This document shows positions 22,777 through 30,902 of a stretch of 64,000 nt of DNA, piece after piece. Every line of letters begins with the position of its first letter. Positions within the stretch are counted from its first letter, which is position 1. Source of the stretch: Akkermansiaceae bacterium (lineage in GTDB: Bacteria; Verrucomicrobiota; Verrucomicrobiia; Verrucomicrobiales; Akkermansiaceae); contig CANLKN010000003.1 of assembly GCA_947491475.1 (NCBI GenBank), positions 1-64,000 on the forward strand, in the 5' to 3' direction. A model generated the notes under the pieces. The model searched no databases. It worked only from the letters and a program-made list of their open reading frames with translations, and was not told the DNA's origin. A program made the translations under genes and the position numbers.

Positions 22777-24627
22777 TCAAGGGTTATAAGACCTGATGGA
22801 TTTGATGGTGAGGGTCTGCATGCCCTCGGTGGCTTCGTCGCGCACTTGCACGGCATCGCCGGGAGCGCCACCGACGAGGGCCTTGCCGACTTCGGAGAGA
22901 TAGGAAACAAGTTTTTTATCGGGATCCGAATCCCATGCGCCGAGCACGGTCATTTCCACTTCGGCTCCGGTGGCGTCGGTGAGTGTGACGATGGTGCCGA
23001 TGTTGACGGTGGCGGCATCAGAGCCTTTGAAATCGGTGCCACGGGCGCGGCCGATGTCTTTTTCAAGTTCGTTCTTGCGATGACCGAGGTAGCGCTGGAG
23101 ATCCTTTGCGGACTTGTATTCGAAGTTCTCGCGGAGATCGCCGTAAGAGCGGGCGATGGAGATGTCCTTGGTGTTTTGCGGAATGCGGACGCGGATGAGT
23201 TCGTCGAGTTCAGTCTTTTTCTTTTCGAGGCTTTCCCATGAGACAAGCAGGGCTTCCTCGCGGCGTTGACCGGCGCCGCTGACGAGTTCTCCGGTTTCGG
23301 GGCGAGCCTTGATGATGCGTGCCATCAGTGATTTTTTCTCAAGATCCCCGAAGACTGGGCAATCGAGCAAGCGTCGGGAAAAATTGCGGGCTTCGTTGAC
23401 GTCCATGATGGCGACGAGGTCCGTGAGCAGGTTCTTGTCATCACCTAACAGACTTTGCAGGCGCGAGGTCTTGCGCGGGCCGTCGGAAAGGTGGTCGTTT
23501 TCGAGCAGATTGAGAATGGAGGCGCCGACATCAGCGGTGAAAACTTCGACGGCAGCCGTCTTGCGCTCGCGGCAAACCCAGATGAGTGCGTCAGCCCCAA
23601 GATCGCGGCGGGCGATGGCTGAGCGGAGGTGGTTGACGAGTGCGGGAAGCTCGCCGCGTTCAAGCAGGATGCGGGCGATTTCCGTGACTCCGCGTGCTCC
23701 GACACGGTCAAATACCCTCACGATTTTCCCCACCCAGACTTCTGCGAAGGCATCGGGGAAGGCTTCGTAAACGGCGCGTTGGCGGCCGGATGGCAGGGCT
23801 CCGGCTTCTTCGGCGAGTTTCACCGGTTCTGCGGAAAGCAGTAGATCGGAGAGCCTGACGGCGGTGGGGTCAAGTTCCAAGGTCTTGGAGGAACCAATCA
23901 CTTCATCGCGTGCGGCGACGAGTTGGAGTGCTTGGCCGAGTTGGACGCGGGCGGCTTTTTTTGCACCTTCATCGATGTCGAGAAGCAGTCGCTTGAGGGA
24001 TTCGGTGTCATTTTCAAAAGCGCCGATGTCGGCGGCAATGGCTTCAAGCGCCTTGATCATGCCCTTGATGTCGCGGGCCGCTTCAAAATCGGCGACCAGT
24101 GCCTGGGCCGGGGTGCGATCGCCAGTGCGCAGGACAATGGCCTCGGTGCGCTTTTGCGGAATCACCGCGAGGCGGCTTTCGCGCAGGGCTTTCTTGTTGG
24201 CATCCCACCATTTTTTGAAGCCGGGCTCGGGAATGACGGTGCCGCAGAGTGCTTTTTCGAGGGCGTCGCCGGTCATGCTGCCGCCGTGGCTTTCAAGCAG
24301 GTGAACGATGAGTTGGATAGGGTCGCTTTTGGAGAGGCTCCGGAGTTCTTCGATTTGCTCGATTTTTTTCGCGCGGAAATCATCGGTGGGAATCCACTCG
24401 GTTTTTTGGAACGCGAATTGGAGTTCCATCGTCTGGCCGGCGGATTTTTCAAAGTCGATGGTGACTTTTTTTCCAGGCAGGTCCCAGTCGATCACCTTCC
24501 CGGCGCCGAAGGATTTGTGAATGCAGAAATTTCCGGGAGCCAATTGAGTAAGGCGCTCGCCGACCGGTTTGGGAATGCGACCGGCCTCGACCAGTTTCGC
24601 CACATCAGGATGCATGCGGCGGAACAT
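22777..24627 (-). CDS. GreA/GreB-family transcription elongation factor with long N-terminal extension
   Basis: C-terminal RSYGDLRENFEYKSAKDLQRYLGHRKNELEKDIGRA...VNIGTIVTLTD...SYLSEVGKALVGGAPGDAVQV; about 450 aa of extra N-terminal sequence. Confidence 0.8.
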   Translation of the reverse strand: MFRRMHPDVAKLVEAGRIPKPVGERLTQLAPGNFCIHKSFGAGKVIDWDLPGKKVTIDFEKSAGQTMELQFAFQKTEWIPTDDFRAKKIEQIEELRSLSKSDPIQLIVHLLESHGGSMTGDALEKALCGTVIPEPGFKKWWDANKKALRESRLAVIPQKRTEAIVLRTGDRTPAQALVADFEAARDIKGMIKALEAIAADIGAFENDTESLKRLLLDIDEGAKKAARVQLGQALQLVAARDEVIGSSKTLELDPTAVRLSDLLLSAEPVKLAEEAGALPSGRQRAVYEAFPDAFAEVWVGKIVRVFDRVGARGVTEIARILLERGELPALVNHLRSAIARRDLGADALIWVCRERKTAAVEVFTADVGASILNLLENDHLSDGPRKTSRLQSLLGDDKNLLTDLVAIMDVNEARNFSRRLLDCPVFGDLEKKSLMARIIKARPETGELVSGAGQRREEALLVSWESLEKKKTELDELIRVRIPQNTKDISIARSYGDLRENFEYKSAKDLQRYLGHRKNELEKDIGRARGTDFKGSDAATVNIGTIVTLTDATGAEVEMTVLGAWDSDPDKKLVSYLSEVGKALVGGAPGDAVQVRDEATEGMQTLTIKSIRSYNP

Positions 24628-24698
24628 GGGAAGCGGACCGGAAAAACGCAAGGCATTCCCTTGGAAAATCTTGCGATGTGTGGTCAATCGGCTGCAAA

Positions 24699-25439
24699 TC
24701 AGCGGTCGGCAGAGGGGGGAGGCACCACCCGTGGGCGCGGTTGGCGGGTCGGCATCATGCGTCCTTCGAGTGCATGGTCGAGGCCACGGCGCAGGGCGCT
24801 GACGCGGCGCTGCCATTGCAGCGGGATCTGCGCGAGATTGCCATCGGACGGCAATTCGCCTTCATGGATGGTTTCATCGCCCGGGCCTTTGATTTTCACA
24901 TGATAAACCGCGCCTACGCGGCGCACTTCGGCGCGGCCCTCATTGTTTGTATAACTGGCGGTTTTCTCGGAAACATTGACCACCCGCATCGGACCGCCGC
25001 ATTCGCCCGGCAGGATGGCGGCGTCCAGCAGGTCGCGGGGAAAGGTGTTTTTGGTCGCAGGTACCTCGCCGAGTTTGAGGGTGACATCAAGCGGTCTGCC
25101 GGAGCGGAAGCCGGACAAGGTGATTTCTTCGCCGGGTTTGGAAAGGCGGAGCAAGGCGGCAAGTTGGCCTTCGTTGACGAGCATCTGGTCGCCGATGCGC
25201 CAGAGAATGTCGAGTTCTCGAAGTCCCGCTGCAGCGGCCGGGCCGTCTTTGTCGATTGTGCGGATGACAAAACCAATCCCGGGCGGCAGCGATGGCAGCT
25301 GGGCGGTGATCGTTTCATCCGGCTTGGAAACCTCCAGCCCGAGCCAGGCGCGCGGCGCATCCTTTTGGCGCAGCGGTTTTTCCCCGGCATGCAAAAATGC
25401 CGGAATGAAGAAACAAGCAATGAGCGGAAGATACTTCAT
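24699..25439 (-). CDS. secreted PDZ-domain protein
   Basis: Signal peptide MKYLPLIACFFIPAFLHA; PDZ-like PGIGFVIRTIDKDGPAAAAGLRELDILWRIGDQML. Confidence 0.65.
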   Translation of the reverse strand: MKYLPLIACFFIPAFLHAGEKPLRQKDAPRAWLGLEVSKPDETITAQLPSLPPGIGFVIRTIDKDGPAAAAGLRELDILWRIGDQMLVNEGQLAALLRLSKPGEEITLSGFRSGRPLDVTLKLGEVPATKNTFPRDLLDAAILPGECGGPMRVVNVSEKTASYTNNEGRAEVRRVGAVYHVKIKGPGDETIHEGELPSDGNLAQIPLQWQRRVSALRRGLDHALEGRMMPTRQPRPRVVPPPSADR

Positions 25440-25441
25440 GG

Positions 25442-25900
25442 TTAGAAAGCGCTGGTCGGCATGAGGAGCAGTTCCTCGCGGGGCTCGGTGACCTGCATGA
25501 CAATGCCCGTTTCCTCATCGAAAAGGCTGTTTTCCTCCACCACACTGAGGCGCATGGCGCGCATGGTGGTGCCGTCCATCTCCTCGTGCCAACCTTCGTC
25601 GGTCATGGATTCCACGCGGTCTGATTCGCCCACCAGCAAAAATCCTGGAAAGTTGTCCACGGTGGCGATGACCTGGGGTGGGGGAGTGGTCATTTGGAAA
25701 ATCAAAACGGCAGCGGCAAGCGCGGCGGCCATGCCACCGACGATGAACGGGAAATGGCGGTGAGAGGTTGGCCGCTTATCGACTGCGGGAACTCCCGCGA
25801 GTTCATCGAGCATGCTCTCGATTCCGCGTTGTCCGTCCTCGCTGAGGGCGGGTGGCATCAGGCGCGAGAGGATGGTTTCCACGGTCTTGCTGTCATGCAT
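25442..25900 (-). CDS. hypothetical membrane-anchored protein, possible anti-sigma factor
   Basis: MHDSKTVETILSRLMPPALSEDGQRG...FPFIVGGMAAALAAAVLIFQM single TM; overlaps the 3' end of the sigma-factor gene. Confidence 0.5.
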   Translation of the reverse strand: MHDSKTVETILSRLMPPALSEDGQRGIESMLDELAGVPAVDKRPTSHRHFPFIVGGMAAALAAAVLIFQMTTPPPQVIATVDNFPGFLLVGESDRVESMTDEGWHEEMDGTTMRAMRLSVVEENSLFDEETGIVMQVTEPREELLLMPTSAF

Positions 25901-26417
25901 GGCGGACCTCCTTTTTGCTGCGCAAATCGTGCGCAAGTTGTTCCAATGCGTAACGGTAGCGCGAAGCGGCGGTATTCGGGGAAATCGCGAGGGTTTCGGA
26001 GATTTGGGCGAAGGTCAGGCCACCCCAGAATTTCATGATCACCACCTCGCGCAATTTTTGACTGAGACGCTGCACGGCGTCGCGCATCAGGAGTGCCTCC
26101 TCGTCCTCTTCCAAAAGCGGGTCCAGCCAGACGTCCTGGAAGTCATTGAGGTAAATGACCGACTCCTCGCGCTTGCGGCGGCGTTTTTCGCTCCGGTGAT
26201 GGTTCAGACCGCAAAATCGGATGGTCGAAAAAACCAACGGCAGGTCGGGCGGCACCTGGCCTCTATCCGCCTGATGGTGCCACATCCGCAGGATCGCTTC
26301 CTGCACGAGATCCTCGGCGTCCTCGCGGTTCTGGCTCCACCCGCGTGCGAAAAGCAGCAGGCGCGGGCCATTTTCGGCCAGCCACTGTTTCCATGCGATC
26401 GCGGGAGATTCCATCAT
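25893..26417 (-). CDS. ECF RNA polymerase sigma factor
   Basis: NREDAEDLVQEAILRMWHH; LREVVIMKFWGGLTFAQISETLAISPNTAASRYRYALEQL. Confidence 0.88.
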   Translation of the reverse strand: MMESPAIAWKQWLAENGPRLLLFARGWSQNREDAEDLVQEAILRMWHHQADRGQVPPDLPLVFSTIRFCGLNHHRSEKRRRKREESVIYLNDFQDVWLDPLLEEDEEALLMRDAVQRLSQKLREVVIMKFWGGLTFAQISETLAISPNTAASRYRYALEQLAHDLRSKKEVRHA

Positions 26418-26491
26418 GCGAGAGGGTAATGCCCCATGGCGGGGCTTTTGTCTGAAAAATCCGGCGGTCTGCGATCGCAGAACCGGAATGA

Positions 26492-26863
26492 TCAGTCGAT
26501 AAACTTGATTTTTCCGGGAACCGGCAGGCGCCCGAGCGCCATGGCTTCGTGTTGTTCGTCGGTGCACGAGGAATTGATCGGCGCGTCGGGCTCGGCGGCG
26601 TTTTCCTGGAGGTAGCCGTTTTCGAGCATCCATTTCTCCACTTCCTCGCCGCTGATGTCGGGCAGCATGTGGCCGTCGATCTCCACGCATGGCGAGAGCG
26701 GTTGGCCGCTGCGCTGTTCCATTTCCCAGCGGTAAGCCGGGTTCTTGATGATGTCCTTTTCCTCATATTCGAGGCCGTATTTGCGCATGATCGCGCGGAT
26801 GCCTTCGCTCCAGCCGCAGAAGGTTTTCAGGTAAGCGGTGATTTTTGGGGATGATTGACTCAT
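26492..26863 (-). CDS. glutaredoxin-like protein
   Basis: KITAYLKTFCGWSEGIRAIMRKYGLEYEEKDIIKNPAYRWEMEQRSGQPLSPCVEIDGHML. Confidence 0.75.
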   Translation of the reverse strand: MSQSSPKITAYLKTFCGWSEGIRAIMRKYGLEYEEKDIIKNPAYRWEMEQRSGQPLSPCVEIDGHMLPDISGEEVEKWMLENGYLQENAAEPDAPINSSCTDEQHEAMALGRLPVPGKIKFID

Positions 26864-26958
26864 GGGATTCGGTGGTTTCGCGCAGACGCATAAACGCGGA
26901 TGTGGCATTCTGCAAGCATCCGCATCGGGCCCCTTGAATGAAAACGGCTCACTGGTCT

Positions 26959-27526
26959 CTAACTCCTCGATTCGACTGATCGAGAAAGCGCCGCCAAAAG
27001 AATTCTTGGCACCGTGGACCAGCGCGCCTACTACCGCGTCAATCAAAGAGATATCGGTGCCGTCGAATACCGAAGAGCCGACTTATCCATCATCTACCCG
27101 CTTATACCGTCAATCTGGAATACCGATGCCGACTGCGATGGATTCCCCTATGGCATCGAGCGTTTACACGGCACCAATCCCTTTCTTCCCGACTCTTCGA
27201 ACACCGCCAATCTCGGTCCACCCGCCAATGCTGCCGATGGCCGCGCCGTTCTTAGCTTCAGCGTCGGCCGGGATGCCTACATGCCGGAAATCCCAGCCAA
27301 CTGGAGGCTCGTGCGTTCACCTGATCTCAGCCCAGGCAGTTTCAAGGAAATCTATCGTTACGGCAGTTTGGGAGAAGTCTCCATCCCCGGCGTGACGTTT
27401 TACCACGGCCCAGATATGAACGACGGCAACAAGGAACGAGTCACCGTCATCGATGCGAACCGAACCGATGGAAGCGCCTTCTATCGATTGGAGGCCGTTC
27501 TGCCGCCTTTGGAAGGATCTCCGTGA
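26959..27526 (+). pseudogene. C-terminal remnant of a beta-helix / choice-of-anchor-type surface protein
   Basis: LLDSTDRESAAKRILGTVDQRAYYRVNQRDIGAVE: the DQRG..R..DIGA.E tail typical of these proteins; in-frame stop immediately upstream. Confidence 0.45.
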
Positions 27527-27580
27527 ATAGGTTATCCTGCATGGGGCTTCCTGTCCCGGACGATTGCAGGCTAGCCTGCT

Positions 27581-28315
27581 TCAGCGTTGCCAGAAAACGA
27601 TGGCGGCGACCATTAATACGAAAATGGCGAAAGCCTTGCGCAGGCTGCTTTCGGGCAGTTTGGAGGCCACTTTTCCACCCACCAGCACTCCGGCTGCGGC
27701 GATGAGTGAGAAGACCGCCGCGAGCAGCCATGGCACGGGCGTCTCGTCGAGGTGACTGACAAACCCGGCGGCCGAGTTGCAGGCAATGATCGCCAGCGAG
27801 GTGCCGGTGGCGGTTCTCAGCGGCAGCTTTGCGAATTTCACAAGAGCGGGCATCAGAAGGAACCCGCCGCCCACGCCGAGGAAGCCGGTGAGCACGCCCA
27901 CCGCGCCGCCAGCTAACAGACAACGCAGCGGCTTGCACTCCGGTGCTGGCTGCACTGCGGATTTCCCCGCCAACAACATGCGCAACGCCACCACGACCAT
28001 CAGGCTGGCGAAGCTGAGCATCAGCGTGGATGGCGATAGCAGTGGCGTGAGCTTGGCTCCCAGCACCGCACCCACCATGCCGGATAAAACAAACATGCCA
28101 GCGGCCTTGAGGTGCACTTCGCCAGCGCGTGCCCGCTGCCATGCGCCGACCGCTGCCGCAATGCCGACGATCAACAAGCTCAAGCCCACCGCCTCACGCG
28201 GCGGAATGCCCGCGAGATAAACCAGCACCGGCAGCGTAAGGATGCTGCCGCCCGCACCTGTCAGGCCGAGCGATAGCCCGATGCCGATGGCACCCAACAG
28301 GGCGAGCGCATTCAT
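27581..28315 (-). CDS. TauE/SafE-family sulfite exporter-like permease
   Basis: GIGLSLGLTGAGGSILTLPVLVYLAGIPPREAVG; GVLTGFLGVGGGFLLMPALV. Confidence 0.85.
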   Translation of the reverse strand: MNALALLGAIGIGLSLGLTGAGGSILTLPVLVYLAGIPPREAVGLSLLIVGIAAAVGAWQRARAGEVHLKAAGMFVLSGMVGAVLGAKLTPLLSPSTLMLSFASLMVVVALRMLLAGKSAVQPAPECKPLRCLLAGGAVGVLTGFLGVGGGFLLMPALVKFAKLPLRTATGTSLAIIACNSAAGFVSHLDETPVPWLLAAVFSLIAAAGVLVGGKVASKLPESSLRKAFAIFVLMVAAIVFWQR

Positions 28316-28406
28316 GGCGCAGACTGCGGGCCGAGTGTGACTAGCCAGATCCCGCGCAGGTCGTTGAGTTGATAGCCAGTGGCTTGATCCTCGGGATATA
28401 TGACTT

Positions 28407-29813
28407 TCATGATTTCATCGACTCGGGGATTTCCGCGAAAGGACCATCTACATGAACGACCTCGCGACCGCGGCTGGCAAGATAGGCGGAGGACATGGCG
28501 GCGCGGAGGCCACCAGCGCAATGGACGTGCAAGGGGCTTGCAGTGGGAACTTCGTCGAAACGCGCAGCAAGCCGGGTGTAGGCGATGTTTTTCGCGCCAT
28601 TCACATGCTGCGATGCGAATTCATCCGCGCCGCGGACGTCGAGCACGGTCGCATCCGCCGGAAGATCCGCCGCAGCGATGCGTGGATAACTGGTGATGAA
28701 AGATGTTGCGGCGAGAGCCTCCGCCGCCGGAATCCAGCCATCGATGTGGTCCAGCCCGATGCGGATCAACTGGCGCACGGCCACTTCCACATGCGCTTCG
28801 TTTTCGACAACTAACAGAATGCTCGCATCTTCATCGACATAGGAGCCTGCGGCGAGCGGCAGCTTGCCGCCGGGCAGGGGAGTGAAGAGCGCACCTTGCA
28901 AATGCCCGGCGGCGAATGCGGCGCGGTCGGCCCGCAGGTCGAGGATTGCGGCCTTTTTGATCCACTCGCCGAGTTGGTCTGCAGTGATGCGTTGCGGCGT
29001 GGGCAGTTTGCCATCCTGCAGCAGCGCGGGGCCGAGTTTGTTGTCGCGCTTCATGCGGGCGAAATAAAGCGGCGGCTCGGGTTGGCCGGCGAGGATGTGC
29101 TGCACGAACTGGTCTTCCGGCGAGGTGAGCGCTTCGCGGAAGGCAGCGTTGAATTTCCGTTCGTAGCCCATCACGCTGCTTGGCACCGCGCCGAGCGCCT
29201 TGCCACAGGCACTGCCTGCGCCGTGGGCAGGGAGGATTTGCAGGTGCTCGGGAAGATCCGCCATGGCGCGGAGGCTGGCATATAAGGTGCGCGCGCTTGG
29301 TTCCATCACACCGGCCTGGCCGGCCGCGCTTTCCAAAAGGTCCGGCCTGCCGACATCGCCGACGAAGATGAAGTCGCCTGTTAGAAACGCGACCGCTTCG
29401 TCCGCGCCGCCACCGATGTCGGTGACGAGGAAACTCAGGTGCTCCGGCGTGTGACCGGGCGTGAGCAGGGCTTTGAACTCGATGTTGCCGACGCGGAACA
29501 CATCGCCGTGTTTGAGGAAACGGGCATTCGGATTTCCCTTCGCCCACTCGAACTGCCAGTCCGGGCCACCTTCTTCGGAAAGATAGGCCACCGCTCCGTG
29601 GCGCTCGACGAGTTCGCGCGCGCCGCTGAGGTAATCGGCATGAATATGGGTTTCCGCGACGCCGGTGATGCGCAGGTCGTTATCGTCCGCCACTTGAAGA
29701 TAGCGGTCGAGATCGCGCTCGGGATCGACGATGATGGCCTCGCCCGTGCGCTGGCAACCGATGAGATAGGCGTTTTGTGCGAGCGAGGAATCGGTGATTT
29801 GGCGCAGGAACAT
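28407..29813 (-). CDS. MBL-fold metallohydrolase with rhodanese domains (persulfide dioxygenase-like)
   Basis: AETHIHADYLSGARELVERHGA; TPGHTPEHLSFLVTD; FTGDFIFVGDVGRPDLLE; rhodanese-like ATVLDVRGADEFASQHVNGAKNI. Confidence 0.88.
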   Translation of the reverse strand: MFLRQITDSSLAQNAYLIGCQRTGEAIIVDPERDLDRYLQVADDNDLRITGVAETHIHADYLSGARELVERHGAVAYLSEEGGPDWQFEWAKGNPNARFLKHGDVFRVGNIEFKALLTPGHTPEHLSFLVTDIGGGADEAVAFLTGDFIFVGDVGRPDLLESAAGQAGVMEPSARTLYASLRAMADLPEHLQILPAHGAGSACGKALGAVPSSVMGYERKFNAAFREALTSPEDQFVQHILAGQPEPPLYFARMKRDNKLGPALLQDGKLPTPQRITADQLGEWIKKAAILDLRADRAAFAAGHLQGALFTPLPGGKLPLAAGSYVDEDASILLVVENEAHVEVAVRQLIRIGLDHIDGWIPAAEALAATSFITSYPRIAAADLPADATVLDVRGADEFASQHVNGAKNIAYTRLAARFDEVPTASPLHVHCAGGLRAAMSSAYLASRGREVVHVDGPFAEIPESMKS

Positions 29814-29832
29814 GGCGGTGATGGGGAGGGGG

Positions 29833-30387
29833 TTATACCGAGCAGGACTGCACGTTGCGGCCGCCGCATTCCACTTTGTTCCACGGCATCTTGGACAAAA
29901 GGATGGCGAGGCCGCACCAACCGGTGGAACCGGCCATGGTCAGGCCTGCGCCTAGAAACGCGGGGAGCAGGGCGAAATTCTTGTTCACCGTCAGTGCGAG
30001 AAGCGAGCCGGTGAGAGCGAGCACGCCGATAATGAGCTGGACCTGGCGCATCAGCGGCAGGCGCTTGCGCGTGCTGCGCTCGAGTGGCAGCCCCGCGGAT
30101 TCCCAGTCGGTGACGCCGCCCTCGAGGATGGCGAGGTTTTCGCAGCCGGCGGCGCGGAGTTTCTCGAATGCCTGCTCGGCCCTCTTGCCGCTGCGGCAGA
30201 TCAGCACGCAGCTCTCATTGCCCGCTGCGGCGGCCTTCACGGACGCGGCGTCGAGTTTGTCGAGCGGCATCAAGCGCGAACCGGCGATGCGCATTTCCTC
30301 GTGCTCGACGGGCGTTCTCACGTCGATCAGCGCCACGCGCTTGCCGGATTGCAGGTCTTGTTGAACTTGTTTGGCTTGGACTTTCAT
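29833..30387 (-). CDS. rhodanese domain plus DUF2892-type membrane domain
   Basis: KRVALIDVRTPVEHEEMRIAGSRLMPL; CRSGKRAEQAFEKL; TM tail STGWCGLAILLSKMPWN. Confidence 0.85.
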   Translation of the reverse strand: MKVQAKQVQQDLQSGKRVALIDVRTPVEHEEMRIAGSRLMPLDKLDAASVKAAAAGNESCVLICRSGKRAEQAFEKLRAAGCENLAILEGGVTDWESAGLPLERSTRKRLPLMRQVQLIIGVLALTGSLLALTVNKNFALLPAFLGAGLTMAGSTGWCGLAILLSKMPWNKVECGGRNVQSCSV

Positions 30388-30480
30388 TGGTGGTGGCTGT
30401 TGGTTTCGCTTAACAAAATCACCATATAGCCAGATAGTTATCCTTGCAAGAGGAAATTTTTCCGGATATCTTCGCCGCCG

Positions 30481-30798
30481 ATGAAACTCAACGCGCAGCA
30501 GCTTGAACGGGTGGCCAATTTGTTCCGCGCCTTCGCGGAACCGACGCGACTGGCGATCGTGCAAGAACTCAAGGCCGATGAAATGAGCGTCTCGGACATC
30601 GTCGGCTGCCTGTCCACCAGCCAGGCGAATGTTTCAAAGCAGCTCAAACTGCTGCACGACGCAGGGCTGGTGTCGCGTCGCAAACAGGGGACGCAGGTTC
30701 TTTACCGCATTGCCGATCCGATGGTCTTCGAGTTGTGCCGGATTGCCTGCGACAAGCTCAACCGCGATGCCGTGAGACCGGCAAAGCTGAAGTTTTGA
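30481..30798 (+). CDS. ArsR-family transcriptional regulator
   Basis: LFRAFAEPTRLAIVQELKADEMSVSDIVGCLSTSQANVSKQLKLLHDAGLVSRRKQGTQVLYRIAD. Confidence 0.92.
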   Translation: MKLNAQQLERVANLFRAFAEPTRLAIVQELKADEMSVSDIVGCLSTSQANVSKQLKLLHDAGLVSRRKQGTQVLYRIADPMVFELCRIACDKLNRDAVRPAKLKF

Positions 30799-30902
30799 GC
30801 CGCTGGGCAGACCAACCGGCGAAAGCATCGCAGCAGGGTGATCTGCCTCCGCCAATCGCATGAAAACTTGCCTGCGGAGGTCGTGCGTGATGACTTTCCG
30901 GT

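Noticed and set aside
28318-28411. Possible 32-aa small protein MKVIYPEDQATGYQLNDLRGIWLVTLGPQSAP overlapping the MBL-rhodanese gene end
   Set aside because: Start overlap is suggestive of coupling, but length and lack of known family make it too weak to report as a gene.
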